Source: CAUZWH01 sp965224275 (lineage in GTDB: Bacteria > Pseudomonadota > Alphaproteobacteria > SHVV01). From it: a stretch of DNA of 64,000 bases. Numbering within the stretch: position 1 is the stretch's first letter; the number at the start of each line of letters is the position of its first letter. Positions 1 to 6,414 of this stretch are shown here, one piece after another. The stretch covers positions 496,001 to 560,000 of the forward strand of contig CBDCYR010000005.1 of NCBI GenBank assembly GCA_965224275.1, read 5' to 3'. Made by a program: the position numbers and the translations under genes. Below the pieces are notes generated by a model that ran no database searches, had not been told where the DNA came from, and was given only the letters and a program-made list of their open reading frames with translations.

Positions 1-1
1 C

Positions 2-466
2 GATACTTGCGGCCTCGACATGCACGGCATCAACATCCGGCCCAACGGCATGCTGACCAATCGCGACAAAATGATCGCCGCCGGCACCGGCCGAGTTGGC
101 TCGATCGATCTCAAACGGCCGGTGGTATCGATCAGCCTGCCGCACGCCATGACCGAGCTGCTTGCCCTCGGTTTGCCGCTCACCGACGTCGTCCGCATGG
201 TGACCGTAAACGCGGCCCGGATGATCGGGCGGCAACGCGCCCATGGATCTCTGCGGGTCGGACGCACCGCCGACGTCACCGTCATGAACCTGCGTGAGGG
301 TGAATGGACGCTCTACGACTTCCACGGCGGCTCGGCGCCGGCGACGCAGCGCTTGGAACCGGCATTCGTCATCCGCCGTGGCAAGAAATACAAGGCCGAC
401 GTACGGGTCGCCGACTCCGTAGCCAGCGAAGCCACCACGCCGCTCTACGAAGCCTTTGCCGCCTAG
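2..466 (+). CDS. Metallo-amidohydrolase (deacetylase/EF_0837-like), C-terminal part
   Basis: The reading frame is open from the window edge, so only the last ~155 residues are present and the start lies outside. The C-terminal pattern of the amidohydrolase superfamily is visible: a GLP-L-DVV-MVT-NAARM helix followed by GSLRVGRTADVTVMNL, the small beta-sandwich lid that closes these barrels. The DTCGLDMHG stretch at the very start would carry the barrel's conserved metal-site Asp. It resembles the complete protein at 12583-14088, so the two are probably paralogues of the deacetylase-type family. The substrate cannot be read from this fragment. A palindromic repeat array follows the stop codon. 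Confidence 0.75.
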   Translation, partial: DTCGLDMHGINIRPNGMLTNRDKMIAAGTGRVGSIDLKRPVVSISLPHAMTELLALGLPLTDVVRMVTVNAARMIGRQRAHGSLRVGRTADVTVMNLREGEWTLYDFHGGSAPATQRLEPAFVIRRGKKYKADVRVADSVASEATTPLYEAFAA

Positions 467-473
467 GCCCGAT

Positions 474-555
474 GGAACGGAACCGTTCCATCGACCCCCG
501 ACGGAATGGGAGTTCCATCGACCCCCGGCGGAACGGTACGTTCCGTCGACCCGAC
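474..555. repeat. Three tandem palindrome-bearing repeat units
   Basis: Three imperfect units of 29, 27 and 26 bp (starting at 474, 503 and 530) each consist of a small dyad with GGAA...TTCC ends followed by an ATCGACCCCCG-type linker. Dyad 1 is a 10-bp perfect stem with a 2-base loop (471-492). Dyad 3 is a 7-bp stem with a 3-base loop (529-545). The array fills the gap between an amidohydrolase gene and an alpha/beta hydrolase gene. A further dyad, AATTGC-GCTA-GCAATT, lies at 561-576. It may be a multi-site operator or a repeat family. Confidence 0.7.
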
Positions 556-568
556 AGTCGAATTGCGC

Positions 569-590
569 TAGCAATTCTGACGAAAGGGCG
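569..590 (+). repeat. 22-bp direct repeat, copy 1 (TAGC-NN-TTCTGACGAAAGGGCG)
   Basis: The 16-mer TTCTGACGAAAGGGCG, preceded by TAGC and two variable bases, occurs here just before the alpha/beta hydrolase gene and again at 1534-1555 just after it, in the same orientation. Confidence 0.7.
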
Positions 591-609
591 CGCGAGTGCA
601 AGCGTAGTC

Positions 610-1479
610 ATGACTTCCCCTTGGCACCCCCTCCCCAGCCTCGACCCGCCGGTCGATCGAGCCGATCCGCCGGCCACCTCGCGGTTCGTCGAGGCCAACG
701 GCATCGCCGTCCACGTTGCTGAAGCCGGCGCCGGGCCGCCGCTGGTCCTGCTTCATGCGCTCGGCTGGGATCACCGCCAATGGGAACATCATTTTGCCCA
801 CTACGCTGCCCGCTACCACGTGCTCGCGGTCGACGTCCGCGGCCACGGCAAAACCACCGTCGCTCCGGGACCCTACACCCTCGAGCTGTTTCGTGATGAT
901 CTGCTGGCCACGTTCGACGCTCTCGGTATCGCCAAAGCTGCTGTCGTCGGGTTCTCACTCGGCGGCATGATCGCCCAATATTTCACCGCGGTGGCGCCTG
1001 AGCGCGTCGCCGCGCTGGCCTTGATCAGCACGGTGTGCCGCACCGATCCGGCCCTGCGCCAGATGATGGAGGAACGGATCGCCGCCAACCAGGCCAAAGG
1101 GCCACGCGCGGCGGCTGAAACCGTTGTGAGGACATTGTTCTCTGAACCATTTCGCGAGGCCGAGCCCGAGTTTCTGGAAAAGTTCTACGCCTGGCGGGTT
1201 GCGAGTCCGCAAGATCCTATCTTCGAGTCGATGCGGGCCACGTTCGCGCTCGACATCTGCAACGCGCTGCCTGCGTTCAAGATGCCCTGCATGGTCGTGG
1301 CCGGCGGCGCCGATGCCGCCACCACGCCCGACAACGTCGCCCGATTGGCCGAGGCAATCCCCGGTGCAACCTTCCAAACAATCCCCGACAGCGGCCATTT
1401 GATCCCGATCGAACAACCCGTCGCATTCCGCGACTGCCTCGACGGCTTCCTGGCGCAGCACTATCCCGGAACGCCTTAG
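610..1479 (+). CDS. Alpha/beta hydrolase (3-oxoadipate enol-lactonase-like)
   Basis: A 289-residue single-domain alpha/beta hydrolase. The nucleophile elbow G-F-S-L-G-G places the catalytic Ser at about residue 116; an acid follows in GGADAATTP and the His in DSGHLIPIEQP. The oxyanion region HALGWDHRQW and the DVRGHG turn are typical of the PcaD/3-oxoadipate enol-lactonase and haloperoxidase-like branch. The ATG at 610 was chosen because upstream codons run through the repeat array. Its exact ester or lactone substrate is unknown. The gene is bracketed by a 22-bp direct repeat (569-590 and 1534-1555), which could mark it as a separately moved cassette. Confidence 0.85.
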   Translation: MTSPWHPLPSLDPPVDRADPPATSRFVEANGIAVHVAEAGAGPPLVLLHALGWDHRQWEHHFAHYAARYHVLAVDVRGHGKTTVAPGPYTLELFRDDLLATFDALGIAKAAVVGFSLGGMIAQYFTAVAPERVAALALISTVCRTDPALRQMMEERIAANQAKGPRAAAETVVRTLFSEPFREAEPEFLEKFYAWRVASPQDPIFESMRATFALDICNALPAFKMPCMVVAGGADAATTPDNVARLAEAIPGATFQTIPDSGHLIPIEQPVAFRDCLDGFLAQHYPGTP

Positions 1480-1533
1480 GCGTACCGCCTCCAGACAGTT
1501 GAACCCTGGCGAAAACGTCCAGCGTTTCTGCCG

Positions 1534-1555
1534 TAGCGGTTCTGACGAAAGGGCG
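1534..1555 (+). repeat. 22-bp direct repeat, copy 2, inside a hairpin
   Basis: Second copy of TAGC-NN-TTCTGACGAAAGGGCG. Here it lies inside a larger dyad: CGTAGCGG at its left end pairs with CCGCTACG at about 1558-1566. No gene lies between the hydrolase stop (1479) and the toxin start (1641). Confidence 0.65.
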
Positions 1556-1606
1556 TTCCCGCTACGCGCCGTACAACCCAAGAGTTCGAGTTCTCGCATT
1601 AATGAA

Positions 1607-1635
1607 TGGACAAGTGACAATTGTCACTATACAAT
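1607..1635 (+). promoter_or_regulatory. Putative higBA promoter with palindromic operator in the spacer
   Basis: TGGACA (1607-1612) and TACAAT (1630-1635) are separated by exactly 17 bp. The spacer is almost filled by a perfect 16-bp palindrome, AGTGACAATTGTCACT (1613-1628). Toxin-antitoxin operons of this type are normally repressed by the antitoxin binding such a dyad. The ATG at 1641 lies only 5 bp past the -10 box, so a transcript from this promoter would be leaderless or nearly so. Confidence 0.55.
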
Positions 1636-1640
1636 AACCG

Positions 1641-1920
1641 ATGATTCGAAGCTTCCGACATCGCGGTTTAAGACGACTTTATGAGCGTGGGAGTCGGAGC
1701 CAGGTAAATCAAAAACCAGGTCGACAAGATCGAAGTCATCCTGGCGGACCTGGACGCGGCTGCTTCGATTGAGCATATGAGACGGCCTGGCTATCGGCTC
1801 CACCGGCTCACTGGCCGCTTCGACGGATTCTACGCGGTCGATATATCAGGTAACTGGCGGATCATTTTTCGTTTCGAAGGAGCGGACGCGTTTGATGTGG
1901 ATATGGTCGACTATCACTAG
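1641..1920 (+). pseudogene. higB: HigB-type toxin (RelE/ParE superfamily), frameshifted
   Basis: The frame opening at ATG 1641 gives MIRSFRHRGLRRLYERGSRS, the classic HigB N-terminus. After about 25 codons the homology jumps to another frame, giving DKIEVILADLDAA, then PGYRLHRLTGRF and a C-terminus SGNWRIIFRFEGADAFDVD. One extra base in the A5-CC run at 1711-1717 explains the shift; skipping it yields a normal-length protein of ~92 residues. HigB toxins are ribosome-dependent mRNA interferases. The higA antitoxin follows 14 bp downstream in the usual toxin-first order. The break may be real inactivation or a homopolymer sequencing error. Confidence 0.8.
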
Positions 1921-1934
1921 AGAAGGACTATGAA

Positions 1935-2219
1935 ATGCCGATGAAAAACCCACCGCATCCCGGCCGCAATGTCCGCCTCACATGTTTGGAACCACTGGGC
2001 CTGAGCGTAACCAAAGCTGCACAGCATTTGGGAGTTACACGCCAGGCTCTTAACAACGTCATCAACGAAAAGTCGTCAATCTCGCCAGAAATGGCCCTGC
2101 GGTTCGAAAAGATGGGGTGGGGCACGGCCGATGGCTGGATGACCCTTCAGGTCAACTACGACCTGGCCCGAGTCAGGGCCAGGACCAGCGATATTTCCGT
2201 GGCACCGATGCCGAGCTAA
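1935..2219 (+). CDS. higA: HigA-family antitoxin, XRE-type helix-turn-helix
   Basis: 94 residues beginning MPMKNPPHPGRNVR, the standard HigA start. The helix-turn-helix is LSVTKAAQHLGVTRQALNNVINEKSSISPEMALRFEKMG (about residues 24-62). The ending WMTLQVNYDLARVR is also typical of the HigA/VapI addiction-module family. It should neutralise HigB by direct binding and repress the operon through the 16-bp palindrome at 1613-1628. The reading frame is intact although its partner toxin is frameshifted. Confidence 0.92.
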   Translation: MPMKNPPHPGRNVRLTCLEPLGLSVTKAAQHLGVTRQALNNVINEKSSISPEMALRFEKMGWGTADGWMTLQVNYDLARVRARTSDISVAPMPS

Positions 2220-2233
2220 TACAGCGTGGTGGC

Positions 2234-2569
2234 TCAGGACGCGCGCTTGCGCTTCTTCTTTGGCGCCGCCTGCGCAGCGCGATAGGCTTCGCTCGCCCAC
2301 GGCTTTAGAACGCGCCAACTCGTGAGGACATTTTCGGGGGCTCGGTAGTAGGGCATCTTGCCGTATTTCGCCAACCCTTCGTGCTCGTAGTTCGCTCGGT
2401 TTTCATCGTCCGCTTTGAAATAGAGTTCACCGGCACGCGTGATCAACGCGAACATCGAGCCCTCACAAAAAACGCCCAAACCACCGAACATAGCTTTGCC
2501 CGTCACCGCCCCCAGCGGTGCACACAGCTTGATTAGGGCCGCGAGAACGTCTTCTTTGGTTTCTGCCAC
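2234..2569 (-). CDS. TfoX N-terminal domain protein
   Basis: 111 residues with GTG start. The TfoX-N signature is clear: AMFGGLGVFCEGSMFALITRAGELYFKADDENRANYEHEG, then MPYYRAPENVL and a helix ending in a basic tail PKKKRKRAS. Stand-alone TfoX-N proteins are common in alphaproteobacteria. They are named for the competence regulator Sxy/TfoX but usually have no proven role. It converges on higA (15 bp between the stops) and is followed upstream by the cupin gene. Confidence 0.85.
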   Translation of the reverse strand: MAETKEDVLAALIKLCAPLGAVTGKAMFGGLGVFCEGSMFALITRAGELYFKADDENRANYEHEGLAKYGKMPYYRAPENVLTSWRVLKPWASEAYRAAQAAPKKKRKRAS

Positions 2570-2598
2570 CGTCTTGGCCTTCTTAATGGTTCTCGAGA

Positions 2599-2892
2599 TT
2601 AGCGGTTCTCGAGAAGCTCGACTTCGACGAAGACGAACTCGAAATCGTTGGCGTTGATAACGTCGTGTTCGACCCCGCGCGGCCGATTGTAGGGCCGGCC
2701 GGTGACGAGTTCGGCGTCGCGTTCGCCGTCGGGTTCGACCAGACGCAGCGTGCCCGTGGTCATCGGCACCACGACATAATCATGTTCGTGAGTGTGATAG
2801 CCGGTCGCCGCGCCCGGCGCGAACCGCCATTCGGTCACCCGCACGCGCGCGTCCTCGATCTGAACCGTCGGCACCGCTTCCAACTTACTCAT
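2599..2892 (-). CDS. Small cupin-fold protein
   Basis: 97 residues forming a single cupin barrel. Cupin motif 1 is read as GYHTHEHDYVVVPMTTG (two His and a downstream acidic or His position able to hold a metal), and motif 2 as PYNRPRGVEHDVIN. Its ATG overlaps the stop of the luciferase-like gene by 4 bp (ATGA), so the two are translationally coupled and probably cooperate. No specific substrate can be assigned. Confidence 0.85.
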   Translation of the reverse strand: MSKLEAVPTVQIEDARVRVTEWRFAPGAATGYHTHEHDYVVVPMTTGTLRLVEPDGERDAELVTGRPYNRPRGVEHDVINANDFEFVFVEVELLENR

Positions 2893-3770
2893 CGCGCTGT
2901 TCCTCCCTCATTCCAAGCTAGTTTGAAGTCCCGTATCACCTCTATGTGCGCGGCGACCGATTCCAATCCCGCATCCATGGTGTGCAGTGACACATGGGTC
3001 GCGCCATGCTGGCGCCACCAATTCGCATCCGCGACCCAGTCATCGGGGCCGCGCCCCGCGACTGGAATCCGCGCTTCGATGCCGATCGCGTCGATCGCCC
3101 GGCCGGCCTCCACCGTGTACCGATGCAGATCCTCGATTGCTGCTGCGCTCTCGGCGCCGGGTGATCCCAGCGCGTACCAGCCGTCGCAGTGCCGAGCGAT
3201 TCGCCGCAATACGGGCTCGGCGTGGCCACCGCACCAGATCGGAATCGGTTGCTGCAATGGCCGCGGGTTGATGCCGGCGCCCCCGATACTGTGCCATTCG
3301 CCGGCAAACGAAACGACGTCCTCGGTCCAATACCGCCGCAGCAGTTCGATCTGCTCATCGATGCGCCGGCCGCGATTGGTGAAATCGGCGCCGAGCGCCT
3401 CGTATTCGAACGCGTTGGGCCCCACCGCAACCCCGAGGCGCAACCGTCCCTGGCTCAGCACATCGATTTCGGCCGCCTGTTTGGCAACCAACGCTGTCTG
3501 GCGCTGCGGCAACACGATAATTCCGGTGAACAATTCGATCCCGGACGTAACCCCGGCCAGGAAGCCAAACAGAACGAAGGGTTCGTGGAATGCGTGGTGG
3601 TGGGTATAGCGGGCATGCTGACCGGCCGCGCCGTCGGCGTTGGCGCCGAGCACGTGATCGTAGGCCACCAGATGGTCGCAACCGGCCGCCTCGGCTGCCG
3701 CCGCAAACTCGCGAATCCTGGTCGGGTCGTTACCAATTTCAATGGTGGGAAAAACCGCTCCGATGCGCAT
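2889..3770 (-). CDS. LLM-class (luciferase-like) flavin/F420-dependent oxidoreductase
   Basis: 293 residues, one bacterial-luciferase-like TIM barrel. Conserved blocks are AAAAEAAGCDHLVAYDH, GIIVLPQRQTALVAKQAAEIDVLSQGRLRLGVAVG and PIPIWCGGHAEPVLRRIARHCDGWYAL. This matches the F420/FMN-dependent TIGR03619-type subgroup. The ATG at 3770 was preferred over an ATG 36 bp upstream because it has a GGAGG ribosome site about 9 bases away. These enzymes use reduced flavin or F420 for monooxygenation or hydride transfer; the substrate is unknown. Co-transcribed with the cupin gene. Confidence 0.88.
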   Translation of the reverse strand: MRIGAVFPTIEIGNDPTRIREFAAAAEAAGCDHLVAYDHVLGANADGAAGQHARYTHHHAFHEPFVLFGFLAGVTSGIELFTGIIVLPQRQTALVAKQAAEIDVLSQGRLRLGVAVGPNAFEYEALGADFTNRGRRIDEQIELLRRYWTEDVVSFAGEWHSIGGAGINPRPLQQPIPIWCGGHAEPVLRRIARHCDGWYALGSPGAESAAAIEDLHRYTVEAGRAIDAIGIEARIPVAGRGPDDWVADANWWRQHGATHVSLHTMDAGLESVAAHIEVIRDFKLAWNEGGTAR

Positions 3771-3844
3771 CGCGCCTCCACCGAGCAGCGTAATCCACGC
3801 GATCATTTATGTCAGGTCTGCTGGCGACGCGTCGTTTGCAGCCG

Positions 3845-3894
3845 CCCATGGCGTGCGACATAATCGTCAAAATCATAATCCGCGACGCCATGGG
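3845..3894. promoter_or_regulatory. Inverted repeat in a divergent promoter region
   Basis: CCCATGGCGT (3845-3854) and its perfect reverse complement ACGCCATGGG (3885-3894) flank a 30-bp AT-richer loop. They lie between the divergent luciferase-like (-) and aminotransferase (+) genes. The placement fits a shared operator; the binding protein is unknown. Confidence 0.5.
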
Positions 3895-3941
3895 TGCTTC
3901 CCGACAGAGCTCGCCGGCGTGGCACATCTGGGACGGACCCC

Positions 3942-4805
3942 ATGAAAGCAGTTGTTGGTCGCTCGCTCACCTATATCGATGGGGAATGGCTCGAGGGCAA
4001 TCCGCCGGTTCTCGGACCCATGACCCACGCCACCTGGCTGGCCTCGTTCGTGTTTGATGGCGCCCGCGCATTTGACGGCTATGCACCCGACCTCGATCTG
4101 CATTGCCAACGCTGCGTCGAGTCGGCCGAGAATATGGGCCTGAGTGCGGTGGTTGATGCGGTAGAGATGGAACGACTGTCGTGGGAGGGCATCCACCAGT
4201 TCCCGGGCGACGCCGAGCTCTATGTCCGGCCGATGTTTTACGGCACCGAAGGCTTCATGGTGCCGGAGCCTTCCGCCACCGCTTTCATGCTCTCGGTCTA
4301 TGAAGCGCAGATACCCGATGGCGAACAAGGCTTCACCGCTTGCCGCACGACCCGCAAACGGCCGCTCCCCGAAATGGCACCGACCGATGCTAAATGCGCC
4401 GCGCTCTATCCCAACGTCTCGCGCATGTTTCGCGAGGCCACCGCCAAAGGTTTCGTTACGGCGGTGGTGTTCGATCACTGGGACAACGTCGCCGAGTTCG
4501 CCAACGCCAATCTGTTCATGGTCAAGGACGGCGTCGTTCATACCCCCGAGATCAACGGCACCTTCCTCAACGGAATCACCCGGCAACGGGTCATCAATTT
4601 ACTGCGCGAGAGCGGCGCCGAAGTTCGCGAGCGCGCGATCAAATACGAGGAATTGCTCGACGCCGATGAGGTGTTCAGTTCGGGCAACTGGGCCAAGGTG
4701 CAAACCTGCTCACAGATCGAAGACCAACATTTCCAACCCGGACCCATGTTCCGCAGCGCGCGCGAGGGCTATTGGGCCTGGGCCCGAACGACACCGCGTA
4801 AGTAG
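3942..4805 (+). CDS. Class IV aminotransferase (branched-chain type)
   Basis: 287 residues of fold-type IV PLP aminotransferase. THATWLASFVFDGARAF is the N-terminal substrate loop. The PLP lysine lies in PTDAKCAALYPNVSRM. The glutamate-containing block VAEFANANLFMVKDG and TFLNGITRQRVINLL complete the cofactor site. The family covers branched-chain amino acid aminotransferases (IlvE), D-amino acid transaminases and amine transaminases; its position with an SDR and an HDO gene favours a catabolic or specialised role over housekeeping IlvE. First gene of a plus-strand operon (22 bp to the SDR). A GTG at 3894 is in frame but poorly placed. Confidence 0.85.
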   Translation: MKAVVGRSLTYIDGEWLEGNPPVLGPMTHATWLASFVFDGARAFDGYAPDLDLHCQRCVESAENMGLSAVVDAVEMERLSWEGIHQFPGDAELYVRPMFYGTEGFMVPEPSATAFMLSVYEAQIPDGEQGFTACRTTRKRPLPEMAPTDAKCAALYPNVSRMFREATAKGFVTAVVFDHWDNVAEFANANLFMVKDGVVHTPEINGTFLNGITRQRVINLLRESGAEVRERAIKYEELLDADEVFSSGNWAKVQTCSQIEDQHFQPGPMFRSAREGYWAWARTTPRK

Positions 4806-4827
4806 GCGGCACGAAAGGCAACGCTTC

Positions 4828-5595
4828 ATGGGAGATCGTCTGTCAGGACAAACCGTCATTATCACCGGCGGCGGTCGCGGCTACGGCGAATTCATGGGTG
4901 TGGCGGTCGCCCGCGAAGGCGCCAATGTCGTGCTCACCGCCCGCACCCTGTCCGAGTGCGAGGGCGTGGTGGCGAGAATTCGCGCCGAAGGCGGTGAAGC
5001 CCTGCCGTTGCAGTGCGATGTCGCTTCCGAAGCCGACATCCAGGCCATGGCCGACGCGACCATCGCCGCCTACGGCAGGATCGACGTGCTGGTAAACAAT
5101 GCCGGGCACCCGGGTTCGGTGGAAGTATTCGCTGATATTTCCGCGGCCGATTGGGGCGATACCTTCGACGTCAACGTCAAAGGCATGTTCATGGGTGCCA
5201 AGGCTGTGCTGCCGGCGATGATCGAGCGCGGCGATGGCCACATCATCAATGTCACCTCGTGGACCGCGCAACCCGGTTTTCCTTTTGTGCGCAGCATTCC
5301 CTATACCGTGTCAAAGTTCGCGGTCGATGGGATGACGCACGTCGTATCGCTCAAGCTCAAAGACACCGGCGTCCGCTTCAATGCGTTCTCGCCGGGGCTC
5401 GCCGAAACCCGGTTCCTGTCCGGCATGCCGCCGGGTTATCTGACCGGGCGTGAAGTGCAGACGCCGGAACATGTGATGGAGCCGATCGTCCACATGCTCA
5501 CCTCGCCGGACATCGGCAATGGCGTCATCTTCGACGTCCTCGGCTGGCTCCGCGAACAAGGTCTCTACGACCAATACAGCTTCATCCACGACTAG
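4828..5595 (+). CDS. Short-chain dehydrogenase/reductase (SDR)
   Basis: 255 residues, classical SDR. The nucleotide-binding motif TGGGRGYG (about residues 15-22), the NNAG motif, an active-site Ser in NVTSWT and the YTVSK catalytic pair are all present. The C-terminal substrate loop is divergent and ends QGLYDQYSFIHD. It would oxidise or reduce an alcohol/carbonyl using NAD(P)H. It sits between the aminotransferase and the first HDO gene, so the three may act in sequence on one amine-derived metabolite. Confidence 0.9.
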   Translation: MGDRLSGQTVIITGGGRGYGEFMGVAVAREGANVVLTARTLSECEGVVARIRAEGGEALPLQCDVASEADIQAMADATIAAYGRIDVLVNNAGHPGSVEVFADISAADWGDTFDVNVKGMFMGAKAVLPAMIERGDGHIINVTSWTAQPGFPFVRSIPYTVSKFAVDGMTHVVSLKLKDTGVRFNAFSPGLAETRFLSGMPPGYLTGREVQTPEHVMEPIVHMLTSPDIGNGVIFDVLGWLREQGLYDQYSFIHD

Positions 5596-5626
5596 TACCC
5601 GCTGGATTACGCCAAGGAGAAAACCG

Positions 5627-6325
5627 ATGAGTCTTAGTGTCGACGACGTACTCGGGCAGATCGCGGCCTGGCATGGCGAACGTCCGCTCTATAAGGAACG
5701 GATGTGGGCCGCATTGATCAGCGGCGAACTGAGCCTCGATCAACTGCGCGAATTCGCCCGCCAGTTCGGCATCATCCCGATGCACAATCACAACTACCAT
5801 GGCCGGCTCTACGTGATTTGTCCGGATCCGGTGTGGCGCTCAAAAATTGCCGAAGTCTGCTACGAGGAAGGAACCGGCAGGCTCTATGCCGATGGTGTTC
5901 CCCATTGGAAGCTCTTTATGAACTTCGGCAAGGGGCTCGGCCTTAGCGAGGACGAGCTCTGGAACCCCGAATACATTCCTGCCGCCCGGGCCTTCAAACC
6001 TTATTACAGCGCGCTTTGTGAGAGCACCTTCCTCGAAGGTGTGTCGGCGCACATGCTCGGCGGTGAGGCGATGGCACCGGGAACCTTCTCAAAAATCGCC
6101 GACGGGTTCCGTAAAAACCACGGCCTCAACGATGAGCAACTGGCGTTCTGGATCGTCCACGACACCGCCGATGCCGACCACTCTGATGTCGGCCGCGACC
6201 TGCTCGAGGGATTCGCCCCCACCGAGGCCGACCGCGAACTCGTGCTGCAGACGGTGAAGCGGCATATGGGGGTAGCTTTTCACCTCTACGACCAAATCTA
6301 CGAGGCGGTTCAGGCGATCAATTAG
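5627..6325 (+). CDS. Heme-oxygenase-like diiron oxidase (HDO/CADD/PqqC-type) 1
   Basis: 232 residues, all-helical. The six-ligand pattern of HDO enzymes can be followed: E80/E81 in YEEG, H93 in PHWKLF, E147 in GGEAMAP, then H178-x3-D182-x2-H185 in FWIVHDTADADHSD. The H-x3-D-x2-H spacing equals that of chlamydial CADD. HDO members (CADD, UndA, BesC, SznF) use a labile diiron site and O2 to cleave C-C bonds or oxidise N atoms of small acids and amino acids. ATG 5627 has an AAGGAGA ribosome site. It is the last gene of the aminotransferase-SDR operon and one of four such genes in the window (also 40482, 44994 and 51392). Confidence 0.85.
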   Translation: MSLSVDDVLGQIAAWHGERPLYKERMWAALISGELSLDQLREFARQFGIIPMHNHNYHGRLYVICPDPVWRSKIAEVCYEEGTGRLYADGVPHWKLFMNFGKGLGLSEDELWNPEYIPAARAFKPYYSALCESTFLEGVSAHMLGGEAMAPGTFSKIADGFRKNHGLNDEQLAFWIVHDTADADHSDVGRDLLEGFAPTEADRELVLQTVKRHMGVAFHLYDQIYEAVQAIN

Positions 6326-6368
6326 GCGGCACCAATCCCCTCATGGTGCGCGCACGCAAAGACAAATG

Positions 6369-6403
6369 CCCTCTCCCATGAGTGGGAGAGGGTTGGGTGA
6401 GGG
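6369..6403. terminator. Dispersed palindrome acting as a bidirectional terminator
   Basis: CCCTCTCCCA (6369-6378), a 4-base loop and TGGGAGAGGG (6383-6392), followed by TTGGGTGAGGG. It lies between two convergent stops (6325 + and 6415 -). The same motif family recurs near 46725. Such elements are common intergenic repeats in alphaproteobacteria. Confidence 0.6.
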
Positions 6404-6414
6404 TTGACTGACTC

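Noticed and set aside
2665..3609. 314-codon plus-strand ORF
   Set aside because: It lies antisense to the cupin and luciferase-like genes, which have clear family motifs and ribosome sites; its own translation is rich in Arg/Ser/Pro and matches nothing.
3873..4586. 237-codon minus-strand ORF
   Set aside because: Complement of the aminotransferase gene in a GC-rich frame; no motif, no ribosome site.
3942..4805. Housekeeping ilvE
   Set aside because: The fold fits, but operon context with SDR and HDO genes argues against assigning the biosynthetic symbol.
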